In this document: positions 20,110 through 29,675 of the stretch, one piece after another | Layout of the letters: every line of letters begins with the position of its first letter | How positions within the stretch are numbered: position 1 is the first letter of the stretch | DNA from: Bdellovibrio reynosensis | Lineage (GTDB): Bacteria > Bdellovibrionota > Bdellovibrionia > Bdellovibrionales > Bdellovibrionaceae | DNA: 64,000 bases | Reading direction: 5' to 3' | Assembly: GCF_022814725.1 (NCBI RefSeq) | Contig: NZ_CP093442.1 | Coordinates: 2,294,001-2,358,000, forward strand | Notes under the pieces: model-generated | Seen by the model: the letters and a program-made list of their open reading frames with translations, nothing else | Told to the model about the DNA's origin: nothing | Databases searched by the model: none | Made by a program: the position numbers and the translations under genes

Positions 20110-20961
20110 TTAACTGGCTTTTTTATTTTCAGCGGCGCTCGGGTCAACACCGATTTCAATATGAAAAACTCCAAAATCAGTTTCAATAGGAATAATCAAA
20201 ACAGGTTCACTGCTTTGACTTTTTACTTTGATTCTTTCACCGTAAATCACGGTCGGTAAAGCTTGTTGAATCTGATAATTTTTTTGGTTGAGCTGTTCTT
20301 TTGCTACGCCAAAAATAATATTCAAAAGTTCACCAGCCGCATCGGCATTGTCGTCACAAATGTCTTCGTATTTTTCGCCCAGCATTTGTTCAACAATCGA
20401 CAAAAACAACTGCTTAGGAAAACGCAAAGCAAAAGTTCCATCGAATTTTCCACTGACAATGCTTAACACCGCCGCGATTTCCGTATCAATAGTCGGGCCT
20501 TTGCCTTTTAAATAAATCGGCATAGAACGACAGTTGATCGAAGCTTGGAGTTTTAAGGTTTCCAATGCTCCGTGCACAAAAGGATTAATAATTTCTGTAT
20601 CAAACTTGATAGGCTTAACTACCGAATTGGCAAGTTCAGGAATGTCCTTCGCTTCTCTGTTCAAAATAGCCGTATCTAAACCTGATGCCCGTATACGCGA
20701 CACCAAACGCTTATCCATGTTAATCCCATACGTTGGAATATCATGGCTTTTAAGCGCCTTTGATGCCACCACAAGATCCGCAAGCGGAGCTTCGTGGATA
20801 TTGGGCGTATTTTCAAAATCGATCACAAAGGCCCTGAATGCGGGCTCTGCAGTCAACCCAGCTAACACATTTTTTAGCTCAGCACTGTCGGATCGATTTA
20901 AATCTTCAAGCGGGATCAGAATACAGGCCCCGCTCTTTTGAAGGACTTTTAATTTCGCCAT
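20110..20961 (-). CDS. STAS-CheX fusion protein, probable CheY-P phosphatase
   Basis: 283 residues. Residues 1-105 resemble a STAS (anti-anti-sigma) domain, but the usual phosphorylatable Ser of the DSxG loop is replaced by a NIHEAPLADL segment, so regulation by phosphorylation there is unlikely. Residues about 125-275 resemble CheX/CheC-type phosphatases and carry the ExxN signature as E211-L-L-N214. In that family the Glu and Asn dephosphorylate CheY-P. The gene is the last of the chemotaxis operon, four bases after the cheY stop, which supports a role in switching off the adjacent CheY. The STAS half may dock it to a partner. The domain calls are by motif only. Confidence 0.75.
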   Translation of the reverse strand: MAKLKVLQKSGACILIPLEDLNRSDSAELKNVLAGLTAEPAFRAFVIDFENTPNIHEAPLADLVVASKALKSHDIPTYGINMDKRLVSRIRASGLDTAILNREAKDIPELANSVVKPIKFDTEIINPFVHGALETLKLQASINCRSMPIYLKGKGPTIDTEIAAVLSIVSGKFDGTFALRFPKQLFLSIVEQMLGEKYEDICDDNADAAGELLNIIFGVAKEQLNQKNYQIQQALPTVIYGERIKVKSQSSEPVLIIPIETDFGVFHIEIGVDPSAAENKKAS

Positions 20962-20965
20962 GGAC

Positions 20966-21376
20966 CTAGCCAGCTTTCAAAGCAGGCGTTGCTTGCGCAA
21001 TCGCTTTGCTTAGTTTTTCCTTTAAACCTGCAGGAGTAAATGGTTTAGTTACATAGCCAGAAACACCAAGAACGACAGCCTCTTTCACTTGTGACGCTTC
21101 AGTTTCAGCAGTAACAAGATAAAAAGGAGTTTTAGCGATTGTTGGTGTAGAACGAACATGCTTAAGCAAGTCGATACCTTTCATCACTGGCATATTCCAG
21201 TCAGAAACTATCAAGTTATACGGCTTTCCTTCAGCGATTGCTTTTTGAACCAATTCCCAAGCCAAAGCACCATTTTCTGCTTCACTTACTTGGAAAGAAC
21301 CAAGTTCAGTCAGTGCCTTCATCACAATTTTTCTCATGGAGCGCATGTCGTCCACTACTAAAATTTTTAATTCCAT
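20966..21376 (-). CDS. cheY: CheY-type single-domain response regulator
   Basis: 136 residues from the ATG at 21376, which has a GGGGGG Shine-Dalgarno eight bases upstream; a TTG two codons earlier is less likely. The protein is a single receiver domain with acidic pair D9-D10, phospho-acceptor D59 in VSDWNMP, T89 and K111 in GYVTKPF, so all active-site residues are present and there is no output domain. It lies between cheR and the CheX fusion. It is expected to take phosphoryl groups from the CheA encoded 5 kb upstream in the same operon. The target (flagellar switch, gliding machinery or other) cannot be read from the sequence. Confidence 0.9.
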   Translation of the reverse strand: MELKILVVDDMRSMRKIVMKALTELGSFQVSEAENGALAWELVQKAIAEGKPYNLIVSDWNMPVMKGIDLLKHVRSTPTIAKTPFYLVTAETEASQVKEAVVLGVSGYVTKPFTPAGLKEKLSKAIAQATPALKAG

Positions 21377-21396
21377 ATTCAAAACCCCCCGGTTTT

Positions 21397-22230
21397 TTAA
21401 GCTGTTTTATTAAATACTGATTTAAGTTGATAAAAAATAGCGCCCATCGCGTCTTTTTGTTCGAAGTCCTGGGAAATGCCGATCATGCTTTCCCCAGCGC
21501 CCATCACAAGAAGACCATTGGACTCAAGTTGATTAGTCAGACGAGAAATAATCTCTTTCTTCGCTTCAACTCGTTGATAAATTAAAACGTTACGGCAAAG
21601 AATTAGATCAAACGTACCAACTTGACGGAAAGATTCACGCAAGTTCACGCGGCCCGTTTTTACCCTTGATCTTAAGTTAGTATTCACTCGGTAATTGCCA
21701 TCACCTACCGGTGTGAAATGCTTTTGCAATTGCGTTGGAGTCAAGCCACGGCCGACTTCCAAAGTGGAATAAGTAGCTTCTTCCACACGACGAAGTGCTT
21801 TAGCAGAGATATCACTGGCAAAGATTTCATAATCAAAGGTGCTGTTGGTTTTCGCGAACTGATCACAGATCATCGCCAAAGAATAAGCCTCTTGCCCCAT
21901 ACTGCTGGCAGCTGACCAGAAACGAAGCTTCTGACCGGGCTTTTGCTTTATAAGGTTTGGAATGATTTCCTGCTCAATAGCGGTGAACAAACGCGCATCG
22001 CGGAAGAATGAAGTTTCGTTGTTGGTCGCTGAATCGATCAACAATTGCTTCAACTGGCCAACCGCACCTTCTTGAACTTTACTGTAAAGTTCATCGATGC
22101 CGTTAAATTTCATCGTACGCACAATTTCTTCCAGACGATTCTGCAACTGAAAGTAATTTTCCTGGGAATAGATGATTCCCAATTCTTTTTCAATCCATTG
22201 TGCAAAATAGGATAAGCGAGGATCTGTCAT
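21397..22230 (-). CDS. cheR: Chemotaxis protein methyltransferase CheR
   Basis: 277 residues. CheR methylates glutamates of chemoreceptors with S-adenosylmethionine. The N-terminal helical CheR domain (about 1-70) is followed by the methyltransferase domain with ETSFFRDARLF near 73-83, the SAM-site segment FWSAASSMGQEAYSLAM near 103-119 and LILCRNVLIY near 207-216. The usual AxCSTGEE motif is changed to AASSMGQEA here. The start ATG shares one base with the stop of the upstream gene (TAATG), indicating coupling. It forms the adaptation pair with the CheB encoded two genes upstream. Confidence 0.9.
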   Translation of the reverse strand: MTDPRLSYFAQWIEKELGIIYSQENYFQLQNRLEEIVRTMKFNGIDELYSKVQEGAVGQLKQLLIDSATNNETSFFRDARLFTAIEQEIIPNLIKQKPGQKLRFWSAASSMGQEAYSLAMICDQFAKTNSTFDYEIFASDISAKALRRVEEATYSTLEVGRGLTPTQLQKHFTPVGDGNYRVNTNLRSRVKTGRVNLRESFRQVGTFDLILCRNVLIYQRVEAKKEIISRLTNQLESNGLLVMGAGESMIGISQDFEQKDAMGAIFYQLKSVFNKTA

Positions 22231-23069
22231 TAGGCCGCCCTAGGGACTGTTTTTCCCGGTTGATTTCTAGAGGTGATTTCATCTAAAGATGAATAAATTC
22301 GGTGGTATGTGCTTTTGTTTTCGGACCACCATGCTTCTTCACTTCCGTTGGCGCTGGTCTTATCAGCAAGATCCCAAAGAACTGTTAAAGACTCATCTGC
22401 AACTGGCCAAAGGTTATCCCAACCAGATTGCTCAGAGTTAGATTCAGCTTGAACCTGAATGGTAGAACAAATTTTTTCGACTAATTTTTCTGAAGCTTCA
22501 GCGCGGATAAATCTAAAGATACCTTTTAAGCAGCTAAGTTCCTTCACCAGGTTACTAGCATGCATGCGGCGATTCTCAGAATCTTCCTTCACTTGAGCCA
22601 TTAAAACTTGGATTTCAAAACGCGATTCATCCAAAGGCGTTGCGCTTAAACTATCAAAAAATGCTGGCTCTGATTTTTCGAATTTAAAATCATGGTCATT
22701 TTTCAATTGGTCCGCCGCAAGGTTATGAAAGAAATCTTGAAGAGCTTGGGTTAATTGGTCAGAGTCCATAAGACCCTTTTTTATGAAGATTTGTCCAATC
22801 GGTTCACGCTGCTCATCAACGATCTGTTGAACTTTGGCTTCAAGCTGTGCCGTCCAGATATTTAAAATGCGGCAAGCACGCACAAAATCAACTTTGTGTT
22901 TAGTTTGATATTTTAAAGCTTTTAATAAATCGGCGTGGCCTAATAATCCATGCTTGTGCAGCACTTCGGGAACAGAAGGCAACACGGACAATTGCTCGAT
23001 CACTGATTCAAGCAGTTGTTGTTCTGACAGAAGGCCTTTTTCTACTAGGAATTCCCCAAATAACTTCAT
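22230..23069 (-). CDS. GspE-N/MshEN-like protein in the chemotaxis operon
   Basis: 279 residues, no signal peptide, no membrane segment. Two copies of a helical motif like the N-terminal domain of type II secretion ATPases are visible: GEFLVEKGLLSEQQLLESV near 5-23 and GQIFIKKGLMDSDQLTQAL near 92-110. Related MshEN domains bind cyclic di-GMP through LGxxLVxxG...LxxxLxxQ halves. Here the Leu-Gly is partly altered, so binding is only possible. The C-terminal 150 residues are acidic and unrecognised. It sits between cheB (4-base ATGA overlap) and cheR (TAATG overlap), which points to a role in the chemotaxis array. Confidence 0.65.
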   Translation of the reverse strand: MKLFGEFLVEKGLLSEQQLLESVIEQLSVLPSVPEVLHKHGLLGHADLLKALKYQTKHKVDFVRACRILNIWTAQLEAKVQQIVDEQREPIGQIFIKKGLMDSDQLTQALQDFFHNLAADQLKNDHDFKFEKSEPAFFDSLSATPLDESRFEIQVLMAQVKEDSENRRMHASNLVKELSCLKGIFRFIRAEASEKLVEKICSTIQVQAESNSEQSGWDNLWPVADESLTVLWDLADKTSANGSEEAWWSENKSTYHRIYSSLDEITSRNQPGKTVPRAA

Positions 23070-24187
23070 GTAGCCTTCCTTTTTAAAATTGAACTTGATT
23101 GCTCAATTAAAAAACTTCTCATCTCTTCTAGACTCAATTGCTTATCAAAAGCGCCCGAGTCAGCGACCGCTTTAGGCATGCCATACACAACACAAGTTTC
23201 CTTGTCCTGAATTACCACGCCGCCACCCGCCTTCTTAATGGCTAAAGCACCTTCACGACCGTCCGCACCCATTCCGGTGAAAACAAAGCCCAGCAGGTTT
23301 TGACCGTAAATCTCTGCAGCACTTTCAAATAGATTATCGACGGCGGGACGAACCGACTGACGTTGGGGACCTTGATCTAATTTAATTTGTAAGTTTCCGC
23401 CTAAGCCCTTCACTACGCGCATGTGATAGTTGCCCGGAGCGATATACACGCGGTTAGGCTCTACCAGTTCTAAGTCTTTCGCTTCTGCGACTTTCAAACC
23501 CGAAAGCTCACTCAATCTTTCGCCCAATGCGGCGGTAAATACCGGAGGCATGTGTTGCACGATAAAAATAGGCACATTGATTTGAGTGTTAAAGTTGGTA
23601 AAAACTTTTTCAAGAGCCGTCGGACCACCCGTTGAGCTACCAATAACGATGGCTTTTGTTAAAAAGGTATTCCATCTAATTGGCGGATATGAAACTGGGG
23701 GCGGCGTACTTGATAAAGAATTAGGAGCCGCAGTACTTATTGTCGTCGTACTGCGGTCCGTGTGAATAAGCCCTGCAGAGAAGGCCAATTCAATTTTTGG
23801 TAATAATAGCGACCTGATTTTTTCACTTAATCCTCCAGGGGATTGAAGCTCCTCAGGGGTGAAGTTTGGCTTTTGCACGAAATCAAAAGCACCACGGTTT
23901 AAGGCTTTTAAGGATGCAAGGGCACTGCCTTTAGTAGCACCGGCAAACATAATCGTTTTCACTTTTATGTTGTGCTTATTCATAGCATCTAAAAGCTCTA
24001 AACCGTTCATTTCAGGCATTTCAACATCTACAATCGCAAGATCGATCTGCTTTTCCTTAAGCATGGTCAAAGCGATGGCACCGTTCTGGGCAGTACCCAC
24101 AACTTCAATCCCTGGGGCAGCCCTAAGGGCTGCCGACAACTGGGAACGCATCACTGATGAATCATCGACGATCAAGATCTTACGCAT
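23066..24187 (-). CDS. cheB: Chemotaxis-specific methylesterase CheB
   Basis: 373 residues. Receiver domain 1-120 with acidic pair D8-D9, phospho-acceptor D54 (AIVDVEMPEMNG) and K106. A Ser/Thr/Pro-rich linker (about 143-170) joins it to the methylesterase domain. The catalytic triad is visible: S185 in IGSSTGGPT, H212 in VQHMPP and D309 in TGMGADG. CheB removes methyl groups from, or deamidates, chemoreceptors and is activated by CheA-dependent phosphorylation. It lies nine bases after the MCP gene and is coupled to the following MshEN-like gene. Full length with no missing residue. Confidence 0.93.
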   Translation of the reverse strand: MRKILIVDDSSVMRSQLSAALRAAPGIEVVGTAQNGAIALTMLKEKQIDLAIVDVEMPEMNGLELLDAMNKHNIKVKTIMFAGATKGSALASLKALNRGAFDFVQKPNFTPEELQSPGGLSEKIRSLLLPKIELAFSAGLIHTDRSTTTISTAAPNSLSSTPPPVSYPPIRWNTFLTKAIVIGSSTGGPTALEKVFTNFNTQINVPIFIVQHMPPVFTAALGERLSELSGLKVAEAKDLELVEPNRVYIAPGNYHMRVVKGLGGNLQIKLDQGPQRQSVRPAVDNLFESAAEIYGQNLLGFVFTGMGADGREGALAIKKAGGGVVIQDKETCVVYGMPKAVADSGAFDKQLSLEEMRSFLIEQSSSILKRKAT

Positions 24188-24196
24188 AGTTTAGCC

Positions 24197-26137
24197 TTAA
24201 GCGGACTGAGCCTTGTTAACGATTGCTTTAAGTCTTTCAGCTAAGGCATTCAATTCTTGGGAAGCAAACAATGTTTGCTCTGCACTTGCCTTACTTTCGT
24301 TTGAAGCACCTGATACAACCTTGATGATTGTCGCGATGCTATCAACGCTCTTCGTTGACTCAAGAACAACACGTGATACTTCGTTCGTAGTTGCAGTTTG
24401 CTCTTCTACCGAAGCCGCAATCGCACCTGCGATTGAATTTAATTTATCCATTGCTTGAGAGATTCCAGAAATTGCTTCTACCGCATTTTTAGAATCACCT
24501 TGGATAGCACCGATTTTGTTCGTGATATCTTCAGTCGCTTTTGCAGTTTGTTTAGCAAGTTCTTTAACTTCATTCGCAACAACCGCGAAACCTTTACCAG
24601 CGTCACCAGCACGAGCCGCTTCGATCGTCGCATTTAGCGCCAACAAGTTAGTTTGTTGAGCAATGGAGCTGATCACTTTGATCACGTTGCCGATTTCCTG
24701 GCTGCTAATACCAAGTTGCATGATTGTTTTGTTAGTTTCTTGCGCGCGTTGCAATGTCATTTTAGACATTTCAGCAGATTCATTTGCTGAACGAGCGATC
24801 TCACGGATAGATGCAGCCATCTCTTCAGTGTTTGTAGCAACAGTCTTAACACCGCTAGCTACTTCACTTGCAGAGTTAGAAGCCAAGTGAGATTGTTCGT
24901 TCGTGTGAACTGCTGTGTTAGACATTTGAGTTGCAGTCGCTGTTAATTCACCCGCTGCTGCAGCCAAATTGTTTGCAGTTTCTTCCATAGACTTGATCAT
25001 CATCTTAACTTGAGTGATGTCAGTTGCGTATTTAACAACTTTATATGGTCTGCCGTTCATGTCGAAGATTGGATTATAGGAAGCTTGGATCCAAATTTCT
25101 TTACCACCTTTACCAAGGCGACGATATTGGCCAGCATCAAATTCACCATTGTTAAGTTTAGACCAGAAGTGACTGTATTCCATTGAATTCACCAAAGCTG
25201 GGTCGCAAAACATTTTATGATGTTTGCCTTGGATTTCTTTCATTTCGTATCCAAGAGTTTTTAGGAAGTTCTCATTGGCCGAGGTAATTGTGCCATCCAT
25301 GTTGAACTCAATAACTGCCTGAGCTTTATTAATGGCAGTAATTTTTCCTTCAAAATCCGCAGTCTTAAGTTTTTGCGCAGTGATGTCGACTGCGAACTTA
25401 ACTACTTTGAATGGTTTTCCATTCATATCATAAATTGGATTGTATGAAGCTTGAATCCAAATCTCTTTACCACCTAGGCCCACGCGTTTGTATTCACCTG
25501 AGTCGAATTCCCCGCGGTTTAACTTATCCCAAAGCATGCGATATTCAGGAGAGTTTGCATAGTTCGTCTCACAGAACATTCTGTGGTGTTTACCTTGAAT
25601 GTCGCGCAAATCATAACCAACTGTTTTGCAGAAATTTTCATTTGCTGTAATAACAGTACCATCCATATTAAACTCAATAACTGCTTGGGCTTTTGATATG
25701 GCTTGTACTTTTCCTTCATAATCAGAGTTCTTAAGCTTTTGCGCAGTGATATCTGTCGCAAATTTAACAACTTTAACTACCTTGCCATTGTCGTCATAGA
25801 CTGGGTTGTATGATGCGTGAATGTAAATTTCACGACCGCCATTTGCATAGCGTTTATATTCAGATTGTTCAAACTCTCCGCGATTCAACTTATCCCAGAA
25901 AGCGCGATATTCAAAACCGCTCGTATAGGCAGGATCACAGAACATTCTGTGGTGTTTACCAACGATGTCCTTAAGCTCATAACCCATAGCTTTACAGAAG
26001 TTTTCATTCGCCGTGATGATCGTACCATCCAAGTTGAACTCAATAACTGCTTGAACACGGTGAATTGCTTCTACCGTACTTTTAAGATCGTTAAAGCTCA
26101 TATCGTGGTTTAATTTCTCTGCTGTTGCCTTGCTCAT
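24197..26137 (-). CDS. Soluble methyl-accepting chemotaxis protein with three tandem PAS domains
   Basis: 646 residues with no transmembrane segment, so a cytoplasmic receptor. Three PAS units of about 123 residues (about 20-140, 141-263, 264-385) are close copies; each begins with QAVIEFN-DGT-I-ANENF and contains the HHRMFC or HHKMFC segment and the [11 protein letters not shown]-type segment with its PAC motif. The MCP signalling hairpin follows, with the conserved tip around [20 protein letters not shown] near 493-512. Methylation helices carry E/Q-rich heptads. It lies between cheW and cheB. Conserved His/Met/Cys in each PAS might bind haem or a flavin, but no specific ligand can be assigned from sequence alone. 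Confidence 0.9.
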   Translation of the reverse strand: MSKATAEKLNHDMSFNDLKSTVEAIHRVQAVIEFNLDGTIITANENFCKAMGYELKDIVGKHHRMFCDPAYTSGFEYRAFWDKLNRGEFEQSEYKRYANGGREIYIHASYNPVYDDNGKVVKVVKFATDITAQKLKNSDYEGKVQAISKAQAVIEFNMDGTVITANENFCKTVGYDLRDIQGKHHRMFCETNYANSPEYRMLWDKLNRGEFDSGEYKRVGLGGKEIWIQASYNPIYDMNGKPFKVVKFAVDITAQKLKTADFEGKITAINKAQAVIEFNMDGTITSANENFLKTLGYEMKEIQGKHHKMFCDPALVNSMEYSHFWSKLNNGEFDAGQYRRLGKGGKEIWIQASYNPIFDMNGRPYKVVKYATDITQVKMMIKSMEETANNLAAAAGELTATATQMSNTAVHTNEQSHLASNSASEVASGVKTVATNTEEMAASIREIARSANESAEMSKMTLQRAQETNKTIMQLGISSQEIGNVIKVISSIAQQTNLLALNATIEAARAGDAGKGFAVVANEVKELAKQTAKATEDITNKIGAIQGDSKNAVEAISGISQAMDKLNSIAGAIAASVEEQTATTNEVSRVVLESTKSVDSIATIIKVVSGASNESKASAEQTLFASQELNALAERLKAIVNKAQSA

Positions 26138-26167
26138 ATCCGTTACGTCCTTTTGTTGTTAAAAATT

Positions 26168-26629
26168 TTAATTTTGTTCTTTAATGTTTAATTCTTGATA
26201 AATACGTTCAATACCAATCACGCTCAGAATCGAGTCGTGTGTTTTATAAACCCCATCCATAAATTTCTTTATAGAGTTGTCTACAGTGTCTGGCGTTGGT
26301 TCAAAGTCAGCTTGTGATACTTCCATCACATCGCCGATTCTATCCACCAGAAGCGACAGTAGATTCCCGTCAATACGGCAAACCACTGTCATCTTTTCAT
26401 CTGCATCATTTTTCATAAGTCCAAACAATTCGCGTAAACCAATCGCCGTAGCGATTTGCCCACGAAGGTTAATCAAGCCCTTAATAAAATCCGGCGCCAA
26501 ACGAATCAAAGTCAGAGGCATAGGTTTGGTAACCTCTTGCACTTGTGTGACATCGATTCCGTAAAGACGGTCGGCCAAATAAAACGTGGCGAACTGGCGG
26601 GTTTCTTCATGACGTAGTGTTTGTGCCAT
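26168..26629 (-). CDS. cheW: Chemotaxis coupling protein CheW
   Basis: 153 residues made of one CheW domain. Conserved features are FYLADRLYGIDVTQVQEV near 17-34, the LAPDFIKGLINLRGQI region near 44-59, and VDRIGDVMEVSQADFEP near 96-112. CheW links receptors to CheA. The gene starts three bases after the cheA stop and precedes the MCP gene, so the kinase, adaptor and receptor are expressed in order from one transcript. Confidence 0.92.
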   Translation of the reverse strand: MAQTLRHEETRQFATFYLADRLYGIDVTQVQEVTKPMPLTLIRLAPDFIKGLINLRGQIATAIGLRELFGLMKNDADEKMTVVCRIDGNLLSLLVDRIGDVMEVSQADFEPTPDTVDNSIKKFMDGVYKTHDSILSVIGIERIYQELNIKEQN

Positions 26630-26632
26630 TTA

Positions 26633-29446
26633 TTATCCTGCCTTCTTAAAAATGTGTTTATCGATAGCCTGAATCAAAGAGTCAGGATTTAGCTTTTCTA
26701 GATAAGCATTAAAACCAGCTTCCAAGCCTTCTTTAAGACTTCTATCGTCGTATTTCGTCGTCAGAGCTAAAAGAACGATGTCCTTCCAGCTTTCGTCTTT
26801 TCTGATTTTTCCTGCCAATTGAAGACCGTTCATTTTTGGCATTTCGATATCAGATATAATCAAAGACACTTCGTGACGTGGCATTTCTTCTAATTTTAAA
26901 ATTGCATCAGAACCGTCAATAGCTGTGATGACTGTATAACCCGCTTTTTCAAGGTGGGTTTTTACGTGCTTTCTAAAGAAAGCATTGTCTTCCGCATACA
27001 AGATGTTGTGGCGACGGCGTTGAATAGCATCAACCACAACTTCTGGAGTTCTAGCATCATGGCTTCTGGCTTGCGGGATAAGTTCATCAATAATTTGTAA
27101 GCTATCAACGATAACGATGATTTCTTTTTCAATTAGCACGTTACCAAGAATGCCTTTTTTATCAGAGAACGCAGATTCAACGTTCGCCTCCGTTTGCAGA
27201 ACATCTAAAATCTCGGTGACCTCGATACCGAAGTATTGGCCATTCTTTCTTGTCACGATCACCGGAAGGATTTCGCCTTCTGACTTTGATGGCTCTGCAT
27301 GATAGCCCAAAAAGCTATTCAATGAAATCAGAGGCAAAATAGATCCACGGTAATGAATAACTCGAGTATCCCCAGATTTTTGCACATCTGAAGTTTTAAA
27401 TTCTTCAAGACGGTGTACAAGGTCCAACGGAATAGCATGACGTGCTTGAGAATTAAGTCTGAACAACAAGAACTCTTGCGTTTCAACTCCACGAGTCCCT
27501 GCACTGATTGAGTTTTGGTTTAAAGCCTCGTGTTGGCTTGACATCAGGCTAAGGCGTTGAGCGATACCCATAACATCTAAGATTAAGGCAATCGAACCGT
27601 CACCAAGAACTGTAGCACCTGAATATACATTCACTGATTTTAGGAAACGAGCCAATGGCTTCACCACGATATCCGCAGTGTCCACGACTTCATCCACAAT
27701 CAAACCGAAAAGCTGTCTTTCAGCTCTTACGACGACGATGTTAATAACATCAGGAAGTGACTTAGCTACTTCATTTTTAGAGCAGAAGCCTAGCAATGAC
27801 TTCATGTTCACCAACGGCAATAAGTTGCCGCGCAAACGATAAAATGCATTGCCTTGAAGATATTCAATGTGGCTTTCAGAGTTTGAATTATCAACACGCA
27901 CTAATTCAACAAGCTTCACTTGCGGAATTGCGTAACGATCGTCATCGCAACGAACGATCATCGCTGGTACGATTGCCAACGTCAGAGGGATTTTAAGGCG
28001 AATCGTAGTGCCTGCACCTTGCGTACTATGAAGTTCTACGACACCACCGATTTTATCGATGTTACTGCGAACCACATCCATACCCACACCGCGACCTGAA
28101 ATATTGGTCACTTGGGCAGCCGTTGAAAAGCCAGGAGCAAAGATCAAGTTATGAACTTCTCTTTCGCTTAAGGCAGCCGCTTTATCCGGAGTAATAAGAC
28201 CTTTTTCTAAAGCCTTATTTAAAATTTTATCTTTGTGTAAACCACGGCCGTCATCGCTAATTTCGATGACAACTTGTCCACCTTCGTGGAAAGCGCGAAC
28301 TGTGATGTGTCCCGTCTCGGCCTTACCGGCTTGACGACGCTCTTCTGGAGTCTCCATTCCGTGGTCACAAGAATTTCTAATAATATGTGTTAATGGATCT
28401 TTCACAGCTTCAAGCAAAGTTTTATCTAATTCTGTTTCAGTACCTTGAAGGTGCAATTCCATTTTCTTATTTAGGTCACGGGATAAATCGCGCACCAGGC
28501 GTTGGAACTTATTTAAAATATTTCCAATCGGCTGCATGCGGGTCTTCATCATTTCGTTTTGAACTTCAGTAGTCACAACATCCAAGCGTTGGCTCAAGTT
28601 TAAAAACTCAAGATTGTCTTCTTTACTTGAATACTGAAGAACCTGGTTACGAACTAAAACCATTTCGCCCATTAAAGTCATAAGACGGTCTAACAACGAA
28701 ACTGGAACACGGATGCTGCTTGATGGATCAGAGCTATTTGCATCATCACCTTGAGCCGGGGCAGCACTTGCTGTCGGAGCCGCAGCTGCTTTTGTAGCAA
28801 CTGGTTTTGCAATTACAGCTGGCGCCGGTTTCGCTTCATTCTTAACCGGCTCATGTACTGGATTTGATTTCACCTCAGAAACTACAGTAGAGATCTGTGA
28901 AATCTCTGCTTCGATACTTTCAATCAGTGACGGATCAATAGATAAAGCAGAATGATGATCTTCGGCGCTTAGGTCAGACGCAGATGATTTTTCAACCATT
29001 TCGTTGAGTTCAGCGTTTTCTTTCATTGGATGAAGTTCGCCACCTACAGACTTGATTGATGAATCCACCATTTGCGGAACGATGGTTTCTACATCTTTTT
29101 GGCTCTTTTCAGTTTTCTCTCTGCGAAGCTCGACCATCTTGGCAATAACGTCGATCCCCTTATACAGAAGTTCGATTAGATCGTTACTCAAAGCACCGTG
29201 GTCATCACGTACCGGCTCCAATCGTGTTTCCATCACATGTGCGATGTTTCCGATTGGATTAAAGCCAAAAAGAAATGCGGATCCCTTTAATGTATGAATG
29301 TCACGATAGAGCTCGTCGACTACTGCATTTGTGAAGTCGCCTTTTTCCATTAGGGCGAGGTTAGAAGAAATTCGTTCTCCTAGGTCGTCACACTCCTGCC
29401 AAAATTCTTTCAGACCTAGCTCAAGATCGTCTTTTACATCCGACAT
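26633..29446 (-). CDS. cheA: Hybrid chemotaxis histidine kinase CheA with C-terminal receiver
   Basis: 937 residues. Domains in order: HPt with phospho-acceptor H51 (DIHTLKGSAFLFGF); a long Ala/Pro/Lys-rich linker where the CheY-binding P2 domain would sit, with no P2 recognisable; dimerisation helices near 240-300; HHPK-type ATPase with the N-box HIIRNSCDHGME near 352 and G-boxes DDGRGLHKD and GRGVGMDVV; two consecutive CheW domains (about 480-610 and 650-790); and a receiver domain from about 817, phospho-acceptor Asp in ISDIEMPKMNG near 863. Hybrid CheA proteins phosphorylate their own receiver as well as CheY. It is the first gene of the operon. A TATAAT box lies about 32-37 bases before the start codon. 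Confidence 0.93.
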   Translation of the reverse strand: MSDVKDDLELGLKEFWQECDDLGERISSNLALMEKGDFTNAVVDELYRDIHTLKGSAFLFGFNPIGNIAHVMETRLEPVRDDHGALSNDLIELLYKGIDVIAKMVELRREKTEKSQKDVETIVPQMVDSSIKSVGGELHPMKENAELNEMVEKSSASDLSAEDHHSALSIDPSLIESIEAEISQISTVVSEVKSNPVHEPVKNEAKPAPAVIAKPVATKAAAAPTASAAPAQGDDANSSDPSSSIRVPVSLLDRLMTLMGEMVLVRNQVLQYSSKEDNLEFLNLSQRLDVVTTEVQNEMMKTRMQPIGNILNKFQRLVRDLSRDLNKKMELHLQGTETELDKTLLEAVKDPLTHIIRNSCDHGMETPEERRQAGKAETGHITVRAFHEGGQVVIEISDDGRGLHKDKILNKALEKGLITPDKAAALSEREVHNLIFAPGFSTAAQVTNISGRGVGMDVVRSNIDKIGGVVELHSTQGAGTTIRLKIPLTLAIVPAMIVRCDDDRYAIPQVKLVELVRVDNSNSESHIEYLQGNAFYRLRGNLLPLVNMKSLLGFCSKNEVAKSLPDVINIVVVRAERQLFGLIVDEVVDTADIVVKPLARFLKSVNVYSGATVLGDGSIALILDVMGIAQRLSLMSSQHEALNQNSISAGTRGVETQEFLLFRLNSQARHAIPLDLVHRLEEFKTSDVQKSGDTRVIHYRGSILPLISLNSFLGYHAEPSKSEGEILPVIVTRKNGQYFGIEVTEILDVLQTEANVESAFSDKKGILGNVLIEKEIIVIVDSLQIIDELIPQARSHDARTPEVVVDAIQRRRHNILYAEDNAFFRKHVKTHLEKAGYTVITAIDGSDAILKLEEMPRHEVSLIISDIEMPKMNGLQLAGKIRKDESWKDIVLLALTTKYDDRSLKEGLEAGFNAYLEKLNPDSLIQAIDKHIFKKAG

Positions 29447-29477
29447 TTGTTATTCCCGTCGTCAAAGATTGAACAAA

Positions 29478-29483
29478 ATTATA
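29478..29483 (-). promoter_or_regulatory. Candidate -10 box of the cheA operon
   Basis: A perfect TATAAT on the minus strand lies 32-37 bases before the cheA ATG. No good -35 is found at 16-18 bases; the best is GAAACC or AGAAAC. The rest of the divergent gap (29484-29675) is AT-rich and should also hold the hpt promoter, but I see no convincing boxes for it. Confidence 0.35.
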
Positions 29484-29675
29484 CGGCAGAGAATTTTTCG
29501 GGTTTCTGTTTTAATACTTGAGTGCTAAGTATTCGCTTTTTAGCTTGGAAAACGTCGAACATTCATAACTAGACTTATGTTGGGCCTGTTAAAGATTAAT
29601 AAAAAGAAATGTTAGCCATCGTACTTTAGTTCCCCGAACATGTGTCCGATCCAGCTCTGGAGCAAGGGGACCAAA

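Noticed and set aside
20534-20941. 135-codon plus-strand open frame
   Set aside because: It is the antisense shadow of the STAS-CheX gene and lacks any start signal.
24213-26113. Several antisense frames across the MCP gene
   Set aside because: They recur with the three PAS repeats, so they are shadows of the repeated coding sequence rather than separate genes.
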